DNA of 64,000 nt from Sphingomonas trueperi (GTDB lineage Bacteria; Pseudomonadota; Alphaproteobacteria; Sphingomonadales; Sphingomonadaceae), in NCBI RefSeq assembly GCF_011927635.1, contig NZ_JAATJB010000003.1:62001-126000 (forward strand), read 5' to 3'. The position numbers were made by a program, and so were the translations under genes. Numbering within the stretch: position 1 is the stretch's first letter; every line of letters starts with the position of its first letter. The notes beneath the pieces are model-generated. The model did no database searches, was not told where the DNA came from, and worked only from the letters and a program-made list of their open reading frames with translations. Below, in pieces: positions 16,605 through 26,678 of this stretch.

Positions 16605-18512
16605 TCAGCTTGTCCGCCAGCGCTCCAGTTCGTTGAGCAGATCGCCGGTGATCTGTTCGGTGGAGAAACCGGTGATATCGCGCATGCGGGCGCCCTGGCT
16701 GGTCTGCACTGCCAGCGTCCAGGCGACGCTGCGCCGCGCTTCCGAGGCTTCCAGCGCGGTATAGGCGGCGAGCGGGCGGGAGCGGGGGAAGATGCGATAG
16801 GTAAACGGCTTGTCGCTCTGCTGACCGACGGTGAGCGCCAGCTGCGTCTCCTCGATCTCCAGTCTAGGATCCGTCCAGCCTTCCGCCTGCATGCCTTCGT
16901 AGACGGCGCGCAAGGCCGGCTTGCCCTTGCTGTTCATCTGGCCGAGGATCTCAGCACGCCGTGCGGGGGCGACCAGCCGTTTCAGCCGCTCGCTGATTGC
17001 CGGCATATCGTCCGAAAGTGCCACGCCGGCCAGATCGGCATTGGTCTGGCGCACCAGCCCATACGCCAACAGCAGCATGATGAAGCAGAAGGGCAGCGCC
17101 GCCAGCAGGGTCGCCGCCTGGAGCGCGCCGAGCCCGCCCGCCACGAGCAGCAGCGTCGCCGTCGCGCCCAGCAGCACGCACCAGTACATCCGCTGCCAGC
17201 GCGGCGTATCTTCCTTGCCGCCGGAGGCCAGGGTGTCGATCACCAACGCGCCGGAGTCGGCGGAGGTGACGAAGAACACCGCCACGAGCAGGATGGCGAG
17301 GGTGGAGGTGACGCTCGCCGCCGGCAGATATTCCAGGAACTTGAACAGCGCGGTGGAGAGATTGGCCTGGACCGCCTGCGCGATCCCGCCGGACGCCGCG
17401 CCCAGGTCCAGCGAGATCGCGGTGTTGCCGAACACGGTCATCCACAGGAAGGTGAAGGCGGTGGGCACGAACAGCACGCCGATCACGAACTCGCGGATCG
17501 TCCGCCCGCGCGAGATGCGCGCGATGAACATCCCGACGAAGGGCGACCAGGCGATCCACCAGGCCCAGTAGAACAGCGTCCAGTCCGCCATCCAGGCGCG
17601 CGGCTCATAGGCGTAGATCGTGAACGTGCGCATCACGAAGTGATCGAGATACAGGCCGAAATTCTGCACCAGCGCGCGCAGCAGGAAGAGCGTGGGGCCG
17701 AGTACCAGCACGAACAGCATCAGCAGCACGGCTACGGTGAGATTCAGTTCGGACAATCGCCGGATGCCGCGATCCGCCCCGCTCAGCACCGACAGCGTCG
17801 CCGCCCCCATGACCAGCATAATCACGACGATCTTGGCGGTCAGCGTATCGGGGAGCGCGTAGATATAGGACAGCCCTGCGGTCATCTGCGAGACGCCGAA
17901 GCCCAGCGAGGTGGCGACCCCGAACACTGTGCCGCACACCGCAAAGATGTCGATCGCGTCGCCGAGCGGCCCGTGGATGCGCTTGCCGAGGATCGGCGCC
18001 AGCCCCGAGCGCAGGGTGAGCGGCAGATCCTTGCGATAGGTGAAATAGGCAAGGCTCAGCCCGACCAGTGCGTAGATCGCCCAGGCATGGACGCCGTAAT
18101 GGTGGAAGGTGATCGCCATCGCCTCGCGCGCCGCGGCGATCGTGCCGCTCTTGGCTTCCGGGGGCGAGATATAGTGCTGGATCGGCTCGGCGACGGCAAA
18201 ATACATCAGCCCGATGCCCATCCCAGCGGCGAACAGCATTGCCAGCCAGGAGAGATAGGGGAAGTCCGGCTCGGCATCGTCCGGCCCCAGCTTCAGCTTG
18301 CCTGCCGGCCCGAAGCCGAGGGCGAGGACGACGACGAGGAACACCGCGACGGCGGCGATGTAGAACCAGCCGAACGTGTCGATGGTCCAGGCCTGTGCCG
18401 CCTTGAAGGCGAGATCGGCACTGCCGGGCATGGCGATGGTGACGCCGAGTAGCGCCAGGATGAGCGCCGAGGCGCCCCAGAACACGCGAGGGTTGATTGC
18501 ACTTTTCAGCAT
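16605..18512 (-). CDS. BCCT-family betaine/choline transporter (BetT-like)
   Basis: Secondary transporter for trimethylammonium compounds, 635 residues. Twelve spans are expected over about residues 10-510, with the substrate-site segment GMGIGLMYFAVAEP and the BCCT signature WAWWIAWSPFVGMFIARIS. A cytoplasmic tail of about 130 residues follows, as in BetT proteins where it takes part in osmotic sensing. ATG 18512 (MLKSAINPRVFWG) is chosen over the longer frame. No betA/betB genes are near, so an osmoprotectant uptake role is inferred from family only. Confidence 0.9.
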   Translation of the reverse strand: MLKSAINPRVFWGASALILALLGVTIAMPGSADLAFKAAQAWTIDTFGWFYIAAVAVFLVVVLALGFGPAGKLKLGPDDAEPDFPYLSWLAMLFAAGMGIGLMYFAVAEPIQHYISPPEAKSGTIAAAREAMAITFHHYGVHAWAIYALVGLSLAYFTYRKDLPLTLRSGLAPILGKRIHGPLGDAIDIFAVCGTVFGVATSLGFGVSQMTAGLSYIYALPDTLTAKIVVIMLVMGAATLSVLSGADRGIRRLSELNLTVAVLLMLFVLVLGPTLFLLRALVQNFGLYLDHFVMRTFTIYAYEPRAWMADWTLFYWAWWIAWSPFVGMFIARISRGRTIREFVIGVLFVPTAFTFLWMTVFGNTAISLDLGAASGGIAQAVQANLSTALFKFLEYLPAASVTSTLAILLVAVFFVTSADSGALVIDTLASGGKEDTPRWQRMYWCVLLGATATLLLVAGGLGALQAATLLAALPFCFIMLLLAYGLVRQTNADLAGVALSDDMPAISERLKRLVAPARRAEILGQMNSKGKPALRAVYEGMQAEGWTDPRLEIEETQLALTVGQQSDKPFTYRIFPRSRPLAAYTALEASEARRSVAWTLAVQTSQGARMRDITGFSTEQITGDLLNELERWRTS

Positions 18513-18581
18513 AATTGCACGGCTGAACGCCCATCGGGCGAAAAGGTGGCCGCAACTGCCGTCGCGCGCCACCCGGGGGGC

Positions 18582-20078
18582 TCAATGCGGCGCCAGCCCC
18601 AGTTCGACGCCGGTCTTGTCGTGGAGTGCGAAGCGATCGACGATGTCTGCGCTCGCATGGTTATAGCCGACCACCTCGACGTCGCGGCCGTCGCGACGGA
18701 GCCGCGCGACGATCTTGTCGAGCGCGCCGACGCCGGAGATGTCCCAGAAATGGGCCGCCGTCACGTCGATCACCACTTGGCCCGCGCGATCCTCCGCCTG
18801 GAAGGCGCGGGTGAAGCGATTGACCGAGGCGAAGAAGATTTCGCCCGAGACCCGGTAGACGGCGCGCGTCCCGTCTGCGGAGAGATCCCGCTCCACCGAG
18901 AACATGCGCTGCACCTTGCCGGCGAAGAAGATGCCGGAAAGCAGGACGCCAGCGAGGACGCCCAGCGACAGATCGTGCGTCGCGACGACCACCGCGACCG
19001 TGGTGAGCATCACGATGGAGGAGGTCGGCGGGTGGCGGCGAAGGTTCGGAATCGAATTCCAGCTGAACGTCCCGATCGACACCATGATCATCACCGCCAC
19101 CAGCGCCGGCATCGGCACACGCCCGACATAGGGACCCAGCACGGCCAGGAGGAAGAGCAGGAAGGCGCCCGCCACGAAGGTGGACAGGCGCCCACGCCCC
19201 CCGGACGTGACGTTGATGACGGATTGGCCGATCATCGCGCAGCCCCCCATGCCGCCGAACAGGGCCGCGACGATGTTCGCGCCGCCTTGCCCTGCGCATT
19301 CCCGGCGCTTGTCGCTGTCGGTGTCGGTCATGTCGTCCACGATCTGCGCGGTGAGCAGCGATTCGAGCAATCCCACCGCCGCCATGGTCAGCGCATAGGG
19401 CAGGATGATCCGCAGCGTCTCCAGGGTCAGCGGCACCTGCGGCAGGGCGAAGCTCGGCAATCCCTGGGGTAGCTTGCCCATGTCGCCCACCGTATGGACC
19501 GGCAGCGCGAGAGCGATGCTGATCGCGCTCAGGACGAGAATGGCGATCAGCGGCGACGGCACCGCTTTGGTGATGCGCGGGAGGCCGTAGAGGATCGCGA
19601 GACCGGCGGCGACCATCGCATAGGTCTCCCAGCCGACACCCGTGAGCTGCGGTAGCTGCGCCAGGAAAATCAGAATGGCGAGGGCGTTGACGAAGCCGGT
19701 GATGACCGAGCGCGAGACGAACTGCATGACCAGATCGAGCCGCAGCATGCCGGCCGCGACCTGGATCAGGCCCATCAGGATCGTCGCCGCAAAGAGGTAT
19801 TCGACGCCGTGGTTCCGCACGAGCGGCCCGACGAGAACGGCGATCGCCGCCGTCGCGGCCGAGATCATGCCGGGACGCCCGCCGATGAGCGCGATGGTCA
19901 TTGCGATCGAGACGGAAGCGTAGAGTCCCACGCGCGGGTCGACGCCGGCGATGATGGAGAAGCCGATCGCTTCCGGGATCAGCGCCAGGGCGACGACGAT
20001 GCCGGCAAGCAGGTCTTGGCGAGCGGAAATGCCGTCAGTGAACCACTGGCGGCGGTACGCGGTAAAATCGAAGGTCAT
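18582..20078 (-). CDS. SulP-family anion transporter with STAS domain
   Basis: Inner-membrane anion transporter of the SLC26/SulP family, 498 residues. The transmembrane part starts with [22 protein letters not shown] and contains [20 protein letters not shown]; the C-terminal STAS domain (about residues 395-485) includes [20 protein letters not shown]. Bicarbonate and sulfate are common substrates; none is indicated here. ATG 20078 ([12 protein letters not shown]) is chosen because it matches the short family N-terminus. The BCCT gene follows on the same strand after about 70 bp. Confidence 0.9.
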   Translation of the reverse strand: MTFDFTAYRRQWFTDGISARQDLLAGIVVALALIPEAIGFSIIAGVDPRVGLYASVSIAMTIALIGGRPGMISAATAAIAVLVGPLVRNHGVEYLFAATILMGLIQVAAGMLRLDLVMQFVSRSVITGFVNALAILIFLAQLPQLTGVGWETYAMVAAGLAILYGLPRITKAVPSPLIAILVLSAISIALALPVHTVGDMGKLPQGLPSFALPQVPLTLETLRIILPYALTMAAVGLLESLLTAQIVDDMTDTDSDKRRECAGQGGANIVAALFGGMGGCAMIGQSVINVTSGGRGRLSTFVAGAFLLFLLAVLGPYVGRVPMPALVAVMIMVSIGTFSWNSIPNLRRHPPTSSIVMLTTVAVVVATHDLSLGVLAGVLLSGIFFAGKVQRMFSVERDLSADGTRAVYRVSGEIFFASVNRFTRAFQAEDRAGQVVIDVTAAHFWDISGVGALDKIVARLRRDGRDVEVVGYNHASADIVDRFALHDKTGVELGLAPH

Positions 20079-20434
20079 TGAAAATCCACAACAGGGCACA
20101 GGGCGCAATGCAGCGCCGACGGAAATGGTGCTTGTTGTTATCCGGCGGATCGGCGGCCGGAATAGCCACCCGGAATCGCACCGGGTCCTTGCGAATGCGA
20201 CGGCCCATACGTGCTCGGCGCGATGGACGCAACAGGCCCGCGACAGGAAAGCCTCCTCGACGCAGGTGGCAGCCGCCGCGGTGAACGACGCTTCAGGGCA
20301 GATAGGGGTGCTTCGACCACCCCGCGCCTGGCGTCTGCCGAGTGCCGATGATCGACGCCTCGATATCCGCTTCCAGTGCCGCGCTGCCGATACGGTCGGT
20401 GAACAGCAAGAAGCTTGCCCGCAGCGCGGCGGAT
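20079..20434. other. Intergenic stretch between yeiH and the SulP gene
   Basis: A 356-bp stretch between two minus-strand genes. On the minus strand, 20434-20293 reads as an open frame ending in GWSKHPYLP and stop; its composition resembles real protein, but it has no start codon and may be a gene remnant or chance. I see no other feature. Confidence 0.35.
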
Positions 20435-21517
20435 TCAGGCCAGTCCGAGCAAGTGGATCAGACCGAGACTGATCGCCCCGAGCACGAGGAGCGAGAGGAC
20501 CACCGCGGCGGTCACGCGGCCGCCGGCATGGGCCACCGTGCGGACATCGACTCCCAGGCCCAGCGCTGCCATCGAGACGACGGTGAGCAGCGTCGCGGCC
20601 TCGTTCGCCGGGGCCAGGGCCGCATGCGGGATGAGGCCGAAGGACCGGAGGCCGACCAGGCCGAGGAAGCCGAGGATGAACCAGGGCACCAGATGGTGCA
20701 GCGCCGGCCGCCCGGCCGCCGGGCGTTCGCCGGTGGTGACATGCGGGGGCAGTTCATCGGCTTCCTCGCGCAGCTTGGGCGCGATCAGCGAAAGGATCAG
20801 GCAGACCGGGCCGAGCATCAGCACGCGCACCAGCTTGATCAGCGTACCCATCTGGACGGCGGTGGCACCACCGGGCGCAGCGGCGGCGATCACCTGCGGC
20901 ACGGCATAGACGGTGAGGCCGGCAAGCGCGCCGAACTGGTGGCCGCTCAGGTGGAGGCCGAAGGCGAGCAGCGGCAGCGAGAGCACGACCACCACGCCCA
21001 GCACGGCGGTGAAGCCGATCGAGGCCGCGACGTCGTCGCCGTCCGCGCCGATCACCGGCGCCACCGCCGCAATGGCCGAGTTGCCGCAGATCGAGTTGCC
21101 GCAGGCGACGAGCAGTGCCATGCGCTTCGGCAGCCGCAGCATCCGGCCGATCAGATAGCTGCTGGCGATCGCCACGCAGACGACGCCCGCGATGCCGAGC
21201 AGCAGGCCCGGCCCGGCGGCGAGGATCGTCGCGGCGCTCACCGAGGCGCCGAGCAGGACGACGGCGAGTTCGAGCAGGAACTTGGCACTGAACGTGATGC
21301 CGGGGAACCAGCGCTTGTCCGGCGTCCAGGCGGTCCGCACGGCGGTGCCGATCAGGATCGCGAGAACCAGCGCTTCCAGCCAGGCGCGTCCGAACACCGA
21401 TTCCTCGATCCGCTGCAGCACGAACGCGCCGCCGGTGACGGTCAGGCACAGCGCCAGGCCGGGCAGCAGCGTGCTGCCGGGCAGCGATGGGCGGCGGGAC
21501 AGGCTCTGCGTCGTCAC
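20435..21517 (-). CDS. YeiH/UPF0324 family membrane protein (putative sulfate exporter)
   Basis: A 360-residue polytopic membrane protein of the UPF0324 family, represented by E. coli YeiH. Characteristic parts are [21 protein letters not shown] near the N-terminus and the loop [17 protein letters not shown], which is diagnostic. Members are described as putative sulfate/sulfite exporters. GTG 21517 is the start: AAGGAG lies 8 nt upstream, and the nearby ATG is out of frame and followed at once by a stop. A LysR gene lies upstream on the same strand, recalling the yeiE-yeiH association in enterics, so regulation by that LysR is likely. Confidence 0.88.
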   Translation of the reverse strand: MTTQSLSRRPSLPGSTLLPGLALCLTVTGGAFVLQRIEESVFGRAWLEALVLAILIGTAVRTAWTPDKRWFPGITFSAKFLLELAVVLLGASVSAATILAAGPGLLLGIAGVVCVAIASSYLIGRMLRLPKRMALLVACGNSICGNSAIAAVAPVIGADGDDVAASIGFTAVLGVVVVLSLPLLAFGLHLSGHQFGALAGLTVYAVPQVIAAAAPGGATAVQMGTLIKLVRVLMLGPVCLILSLIAPKLREEADELPPHVTTGERPAAGRPALHHLVPWFILGFLGLVGLRSFGLIPHAALAPANEAATLLTVVSMAALGLGVDVRTVAHAGGRVTAAVVLSLLVLGAISLGLIHLLGLA

Positions 21518-21722
21518 ATTGTGTCTCCTTGCTGAGACACAGATGCGGCGCCACAACCGATCATTCCAACGATTAGTTCATATGGTTTTGATCGTCTTTG
21601 GTTGTTGGTCCGGCTAATTTGGCAGTCACGCTGGGCAGAGTTGCACCAGTTTACACGCGGCAGTCAGAGAATGTCGTTCAGTGACGAAGGGCTGCGGCGA
21701 TCAGCCCGATCGCCTTTCGCGA

Positions 21723-22613
21723 TCAGATCACCCAGTCCTGCTGCGCGTCGAAGCTTGCAATGACGTCCAGCAATGCATCGGCGGCCTTGCTGCGATACCG
21801 TTCTTTCTGCCGCAGGCCATGGAAGCGGCGCGGCGGCAGCGCGAAGGGCAGGGCGAACAAGGCGCGTGCTTCCAGGAGCGGCAGGACGACGAGCTGCGAC
21901 AGCATCGCGGCGCCAACCCCTGCGCGCACAGCGGCGAGGACCGATTCATTGGAAGGCAGGGTCAGCACGACATTGAGGTGGTGCGGGTCCAGCCCGCGAT
22001 CGCGGATCGCGGTTTCGAAGGTCGAGCGGGTGCCGGAGCCGGGCTCGCGCATCACCCAGGGCGCGGCCGCCAGCCAGGCGTTGGTGATCGCCTCGGCAGG
22101 ATTGCTGCTGACCAGCAGCATGCGATCCTCGCCGACCTCCCAGTGGGCCAGCGACGGATCGTCGACCATGCCTTCGACGAAACCCAGTTCGGCCTCGCCA
22201 TCGCGGACGCTGCGCGCGGCGCCTTCGGTATTGGCGATCGCGACCGACAATTCGATATCGGGATAGCGGCGGTGGAAAGCGGCCAGCCGCGCGGGCAGCC
22301 AATAGGCGGCGATGGTCTGGCTGGCGACGAGCCGGAGATGGCCGCGCTTCAGCCCGGCATATTCGCCGAGCGCCAGCGTTGCTTCTGCCGCCCGCGCGAG
22401 GACGGCGCGCGCCTCGCCGAGGAAGAAACGACCTGCATCGGTCAGCTCGATACCGCGACCGACGCGGTGGAACAGCTTGATGTCGTGCCGTGCCTCGAGC
22501 GTGGCGATGGCGGCGGACGCTGCGGACTGGGTGACGCCCACCGCCTCCGCCGCCCGCGTCATATGCTCGCGTTCGGCGACTGCGACGAAGATGCGAAGCT
22601 GTTCGAGGGTCAT
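21723..22613 (-). CDS. LysR-family transcriptional regulator
   Basis: A 296-residue LysR regulator. The winged HTH occupies residues 1-60 (MTLEQLRIFVAVAE, then AAEAVGVTQSAASAAIATLE), and a two-lobed effector domain follows (ELGFVEGMVDD, WVMREPGSGTRSTFE). The MREPGSGTR segment is typical of the CysB/CbbR/YeiE-like branch. Its ATG overlaps the stop of the cytochrome b561 gene by 4 bp, so it is translated from the catalase-cytochrome transcript. yeiH lies 205 bp downstream. This couples the redox pair to control of the transporter. The effector is unknown. Confidence 0.92.
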   Translation of the reverse strand: MTLEQLRIFVAVAEREHMTRAAEAVGVTQSAASAAIATLEARHDIKLFHRVGRGIELTDAGRFFLGEARAVLARAAEATLALGEYAGLKRGHLRLVASQTIAAYWLPARLAAFHRRYPDIELSVAIANTEGAARSVRDGEAELGFVEGMVDDPSLAHWEVGEDRMLLVSSNPAEAITNAWLAAAPWVMREPGSGTRSTFETAIRDRGLDPHHLNVVLTLPSNESVLAAVRAGVGAAMLSQLVVLPLLEARALFALPFALPPRRFHGLRQKERYRSKAADALLDVIASFDAQQDWVI

Positions 22614-23212
22614 GTCGGGAGCGTAGCGGTTTCTCCGGATTTGTCATCGTCGGCGGCCGAGGGGGGCGACGATCGGTGATGCCCGATGGTCATGCTCCGC
22701 AGCACGCCGTCGCGCCGGACCAGCCCGTGCATCAGTGCCGCAGCGAGGTGGAGCAGGATCAGCGCGAAGAAGGCGAGCGCGATCGCGGTGTGTACCGCGC
22801 GCAGCAGCGCATAGAGCGCGAGGTCATGCGGCAGGATCGGCGGCAGCACGATGCCGTCCCCCAGTCGCACGGGATAGCCGCCGGCGGACAGCATGCCCCA
22901 GCCGATCAGCGGCAGGGCGAACAGCGCGGCGTAGAGCAGCACATGCGATCCCCAGGCGATGCGCTTCTGCAGCGGCGCCAGATCCTCCGGCAGCGCGGGC
23001 GCGCCGGTCGCGAGACGCAGCGGCAGGCGCAGCACCACGAGGACGAGAATGGCGATGCCGATCGGACGGTGCAGAGCGAGCAGCGTCCCATAGGCCGGGC
23101 CGCTGGTGGAAACCATGAAGACGCCGATGAACAGCATCGCCAGCACCAGCGCCGCCATCAGCCAGTGCAGCACGCGCAGGGCGGGGTTAAAATCGGGCGA
23201 AAGGCGGGTCAT
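22610..23212 (-). CDS. Cytochrome b561-type membrane protein
   Basis: A four-helix di-haem b561 protein of 200 residues in the inner membrane. The predicted haem-ligand histidines are visible in LRVLHWLMAA, LLALHRPIG, WGSHVLLYA and LLHLAAALMH. The C-terminal tail is hydrophilic and His/Ser-rich. ATG 23212 overlaps the catalase-like gene stop by 4 bp, and its own stop overlaps the LysR start. Pairing of a catalase-family peroxidase with a b561 is common, and electron supply from the quinone pool to the peroxidase is a reasonable inference. Confidence 0.9.
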   Translation of the reverse strand: MTRLSPDFNPALRVLHWLMAALVLAMLFIGVFMVSTSGPAYGTLLALHRPIGIAILVLVVLRLPLRLATGAPALPEDLAPLQKRIAWGSHVLLYAALFALPLIGWGMLSAGGYPVRLGDGIVLPPILPHDLALYALLRAVHTAIALAFFALILLHLAAALMHGLVRRDGVLRSMTIGHHRSSPPSAADDDKSGETATLPT

Positions 23213-24288
23213 TGCTGCGCTCCCTTGGCCAGGTCTTCCCCCACGGCGCTGGGGTGTGGGCCTTCGGCGGCGCGGCGGGTGAAGGACGAGGAATAGCCCT
23301 TGGCGCGGGCGGCGAGCAGCGGATCGTCGGACAAGGCAATGCCCTCCGGCAGGATGGTGGGGTCGAAGTTGAAGTCGCGGCAGCTGCCGGTCTCTTCCGG
23401 CTGGGTGGCGCGGATCGTCAGCGTGCCGGCATCGATCGTGCGGTGCGGGCCCTGCCAGGCAACCGTGGCCTTGTCGGTCACATCGCCCGGATTGGCCTCG
23501 ACCAGCAACAGGTGCCAGCGCGACGGTCCCTTGGCGGTCCGGGCGATCATCTCCTGGAACAGCGCGTCGCGGGGGAGTTGATCGAGGTGCTGCTTGTCGA
23601 GACCGGCGAGCGGCGCCTCGGGCACGAACTGCCATCGGACGAAGCGTGTCGTCCCGCCGGCATCGGTGAAGCGGAAGGCATTGATGCTGTAATAGGTCGC
23701 GTTGGCGAAGCTGTTCGGCAGCACCGCCTTCGCCATATAGCCCTGGAAAGCCTTCACTTCGGGATGCGCCGCCAGGAGGGCCTTGAGCACGGCCGGATCG
23801 GGCTTGCCGGTCTTCGGATCGGGTGTCGTCGCGCGTTGGAGCGTGATGAAGGAAGCGACATCGGCGACCGGGAAGATCGGAGTGTGGTCCAACGCCATGC
23901 GCCATTCCTGCCCGTCGGGCGTCTTCAGCAGCAGCGCCATCGAATGGAACACGTTGCGCCCGTCGCCCGCCAGCGGATTGCCGCCTGCCAGCGAAAAGCG
24001 CCCGAGCACCGGTAGCGTACCGGCATGCAGCGTTCGCGCCGTGCTGAGGGCGCTGCCCCTGCCGTTTGCCGCGAAATCGCCGGTGAAGCAAAGTCCCTTG
24101 GCATGGGCGCGACGATAGCCGGGCTTCACGCCGCCGCTATTCGCCTCGAGTGCGGTCGTGATGTCGCCGCCGCTGATGCGACGGGGGCCCAGCCAGCCGG
24201 CCGCCCAGGCAAAGCCCGTGAGCAGTGCCAGCACGGTTGCGCCGATCAGGGCGAAGGCGCTTATCGTGCGCCGGTCGAACATGGGCAT
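23209..24288 (-). CDS. Catalase-family peroxidase (SrpA-like), membrane-anchored
   Basis: A 359-residue mini-catalase. One hydrophobic segment near the N-terminus (FALIGATVLALLTGFAWAAGWLG) should export or anchor it facing the periplasm. The distal haem His is in RRAHAKG; the proximal Tyr fits RAKGYSSSF near the C-terminus (R-x3-Y). The DHTPIFPV and SINAFRFTDA segments are typical of the SrpA group, which lacks the full catalase C-terminal domain. It leads the overlapping run with cytochrome b561 and LysR, and lies divergent from a broken ECF sigma gene 132 bp away, which may once have controlled it. Confidence 0.9.
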   Translation of the reverse strand: MPMFDRRTISAFALIGATVLALLTGFAWAAGWLGPRRISGGDITTALEANSGGVKPGYRRAHAKGLCFTGDFAANGRGSALSTARTLHAGTLPVLGRFSLAGGNPLAGDGRNVFHSMALLLKTPDGQEWRMALDHTPIFPVADVASFITLQRATTPDPKTGKPDPAVLKALLAAHPEVKAFQGYMAKAVLPNSFANATYYSINAFRFTDAGGTTRFVRWQFVPEAPLAGLDKQHLDQLPRDALFQEMIARTAKGPSRWHLLLVEANPGDVTDKATVAWQGPHRTIDAGTLTIRATQPEETGSCRDFNFDPTILPEGIALSDDPLLAARAKGYSSSFTRRAAEGPHPSAVGEDLAKGAQQ

Positions 24289-24420
24289 ATCGATTCCGGT
24301 TCAAACTGATGTCGCGGGAGTAGACGACGCAGCGCCGGCAATATTCCCGCAGTCCGGAAGAAAAAATTAGACACTGGAATAATGGCGCGCCTCGCGCGTC
24401 TCGCGCCTAGGATGGTGTCG

Positions 24421-24932
24421 ATGTCGGTCAGCGCGGAGATGATCGCTGAAGTTCAGCCGCTGATACCGGCGTTGCGGCGCTATGCGCGCGCCATGCTGCG
24501 CCATCGCGACGATGCCGACGATCTGGCGCAGGACGTTCCGGAGCGTGCGCTCGCCCATTGGCGCAGCCGCCGTGGTGCTACCAGCCAGCGTGCTTGGCTG
24601 TTCACCATCCTGCACAATCTTGCGCTCGATCGGCTGCGTCGCCGCCCGCGCCGGGGCCCGGAAGCGGCGATCGACTCCGTGCCGGAGCAGTGGTTGGCGG
24701 TGCCGGCGGAACAGGAGCGCGCTATCGCGCAGCACGATTTGCTGGCGCAACTCGCGTTGCTGCCGGAGGATCGCGCGCGGTGCTTCTGCGCGTTGGCGTG
24801 GAGGATATCAGCTATGCCGAGGCCGCGGCGGTGCTCGGCGTGCCGCTGGGCACGGTGATGTCCCGGCTGTCCCGCGCCCGCGAGCGACTCCGCCGGCAAC
24901 TCGAAGAGGGGGTCGTGCAACCCACGCACTGA
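24421..24932 (+). pseudogene. ECF sigma factor, frameshifted between regions 2 and 4
   Basis: Extracytoplasmic-function sigma-70 factor. Region 2 is clear after ATG 24421 (PALRRYARAMLRHRDDADDLAQD, AWLFTILHNLALDRLRR). Region 4 (EDISYAEAAAVLGVPLGTVMSRLSRAR) is in another frame and ends at 24932. The shift falls in the CGCGCGCGG stretch at 24772-24780, where one base appears to be missing: the first frame reads on into an unrelated Cys/Arg-rich end. As written no complete sigma factor is made. It faces the catalase-cytochrome genes divergently and is followed by an anti-sigma remnant. Confidence 0.85.
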
Positions 24933-24939
24933 GGGTGGT

Positions 24940-25288
24940 ATGATGCGCGGCGCCGATAACTGAAGCGGAACTCCAGGCCCATGTGGATGGTCGCCTTGCT
25001 CCCGAGCGGGAGTTGGAGGTTCGTGCCTGGCTTGCAGCGCATCCTGAAGACGCCGCGCGGTGCTCCGCCTGTCGCGCCCAGAAGGACGCGCTTCGGGAAG
25101 CACTGCGCGGCGTGACGGAGGAACCCTTGCCTGCCGCGCTGAACCTTCGGGTGCGGGTAGCGCGTCGCGCGCGGTGGACAGCACTGAGTCCGGCAGCCGT
25201 TGCCGCAGGTGCCGTCTTCGGGACGGCACCGGAGGCCGATCTGCACGGCGCCGCCAACATCGTTCGCTCCCCGCTTGCCCGCATCTAG
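24940..25288 (+). pseudogene. Anti-sigma factor remnant, frameshifted and short
   Basis: ATG 24940, preceded by GAGGGTGGT, opens MMRGAD and then stops at 24961-24963. One frame over, the sequence reads ITEAELQAHVDGRLAPE and WLAAHPEDAAR, the usual N-terminal cytoplasmic domain of anti-sigma factors paired with ECF sigmas. One inserted base (or two lost) near 24955-24960 explains this. The frame ends at 25288 soon after a basic stretch where a membrane span and periplasmic domain would be expected, so the C-terminus is also missing or scrambled. The internal GTG 24983 could start a 101-residue fragment. Confidence 0.7.
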
Positions 25289-25527
25289 GCGAACACGGCT
25301 CAGCGGCGCCCGCGGCGGCTTTTTCGCCAAGGGCCCCGGCGCCCGATGCTTCGCGACTGCAAAGCCTGCGGAAATAGGATAGACGGCGGGCGAGCCGTAT
25401 CGAGGGGGAAATATGATGGCTTCGGGGTGGGGTGGGGCCCGCAACGCAGTTGATGCATCCGCTATCCGCGCGGACAGCGGGCCACCACCAGCATGGCATG
25501 CTGGGGCGCGGGATGGGCGGTGAAGCG

Positions 25528-26676
25528 ATGACCCCCGCTACGGTCCTGCATATCAGCTTCGATTTTCCGAGTCCGTTGGCGGCGCCGCACATGACCCGCG
25601 CGGTGGAGCGCCTGGTCGACAGCGCCGACGGCTTTCGCAACATCGTCTACAGCATGACGCGGGTCGGGAACCTCGGTCGCGAGATCGCCGCCCTGCGCTA
25701 TGCACCCGATCGAGTCGCCATCGCCTATCGCGCGCTTCCCAAGGGGCTGGGATTGCGTCATGCGATGGCGCGGCTGGTGCGGTGGATCGCCGCAGACCTG
25801 CGCGACCGGGGTATCGCCATCGACCTGATCCATGCGCACAAGTTGACGACGGACGGGATCGTCGCGAGCCAACTCGCCCGCGAATTCGGCGTGCCGTATC
25901 TCTGCAGCATCTGGGGCGATGCGGACGGCTGGGTTTGGCGCGGGAGACCCGACCTGCACGGCCATTGGCGCGAAATCGCCGCCTCCGCGCATGCGCTGAT
26001 CGCCACCGCGCCCTGGGCAGCCGAGCGGTTTTCGAAGATGCTCCGTCTGCCGCTGCGAGCGATCGCGGTGCTGCCGGTGATGGGCGGGGTGGCGGAGCCG
26101 ACCCCCTCGAGCGTGTCCAGCGACCGGATCGTGTCGCTCTTTCATCTCGCCCATTGGCGCCGCAAAGGGATCTCGAAGCTGATCCCGGCAATGCAGGAGG
26201 TCGCCGAGACCGGGGCAGGGTGGCACCTCGACATCGTCGGCGGTGGCAATGCGCGGAGCCATCTCGAGGTGGACCGGCTGATCGCGCGTGCCGGCGCGCG
26301 CCGGCAGGTTCGTCTGCTTGGGCCGGTGCCGAATGGGTCGGTACGAGAGCTGCTCGGCGGCAGCGCGATGCTGGCGCTGCCGAGCCAGCAGGAGACTTTC
26401 GGCATGGTCTTCGTCGAGGCGCTGTTCGCTGGAATCCCCGTGCTCTACCCGGCCGGCTGGGCGATCGACGGGTATCTGCCCCCGGATCGGATCGGCTATG
26501 CCTGTCGCGCGGACGACCCTGCGGATATCGCCGCGGGCCTGCGGCATGTCATGACCAACCAGCAGGCACTGAAGGAGTCGATCGCGCGGCTACAAGCCGA
26601 GGGCGCGCTGGCGCGGTTTGCACCGCACAGCATCGCCCTCGACTATCGCCGCCACCTGTCAGCGGCGCTGGGCTGA
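25528..26676 (+). CDS. Glycosyltransferase family 4
   Basis: GT-B fold glycosyltransferase of 382 residues. The N-terminal domain starts TPATVLHISFDFPSP and holds LIHAHKLTTDG; the C-terminal nucleotide-sugar half has the LHLDIVGGGNAR-like strand, LLGPVPNG and the GT4 E-x7-E region (QQETFGMVFVEALFAGIPV). It probably acts at the cytoplasmic face in polysaccharide synthesis. ATG 25528 is chosen; the frame is open for 32 codons upstream with a poor N-terminus. It converges with the RGP-like gene, 2 bp apart. Sugar specificity cannot be told. Confidence 0.86.
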   Translation: MTPATVLHISFDFPSPLAAPHMTRAVERLVDSADGFRNIVYSMTRVGNLGREIAALRYAPDRVAIAYRALPKGLGLRHAMARLVRWIAADLRDRGIAIDLIHAHKLTTDGIVASQLAREFGVPYLCSIWGDADGWVWRGRPDLHGHWREIAASAHALIATAPWAAERFSKMLRLPLRAIAVLPVMGGVAEPTPSSVSSDRIVSLFHLAHWRRKGISKLIPAMQEVAETGAGWHLDIVGGGNARSHLEVDRLIARAGARRQVRLLGPVPNGSVRELLGGSAMLALPSQQETFGMVFVEALFAGIPVLYPAGWAIDGYLPPDRIGYACRADDPADIAAGLRHVMTNQQALKESIARLQAEGALARFAPHSIALDYRRHLSAALG

Positions 26677-26678
26677 CG

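Noticed and set aside
16494-18452. 652-codon open frame on plus strand
   Set aside because: It lies opposite the BCCT transporter and its translation is Arg/Gln/Gly-rich without motifs; a shadow of high-GC coding sequence.
20293-20434. Minus-strand frame ending GWSKHPYLP, protein-like composition
   Set aside because: No start codon, no recognised family and only about 47 codons; kept as a possible gene remnant but not called.
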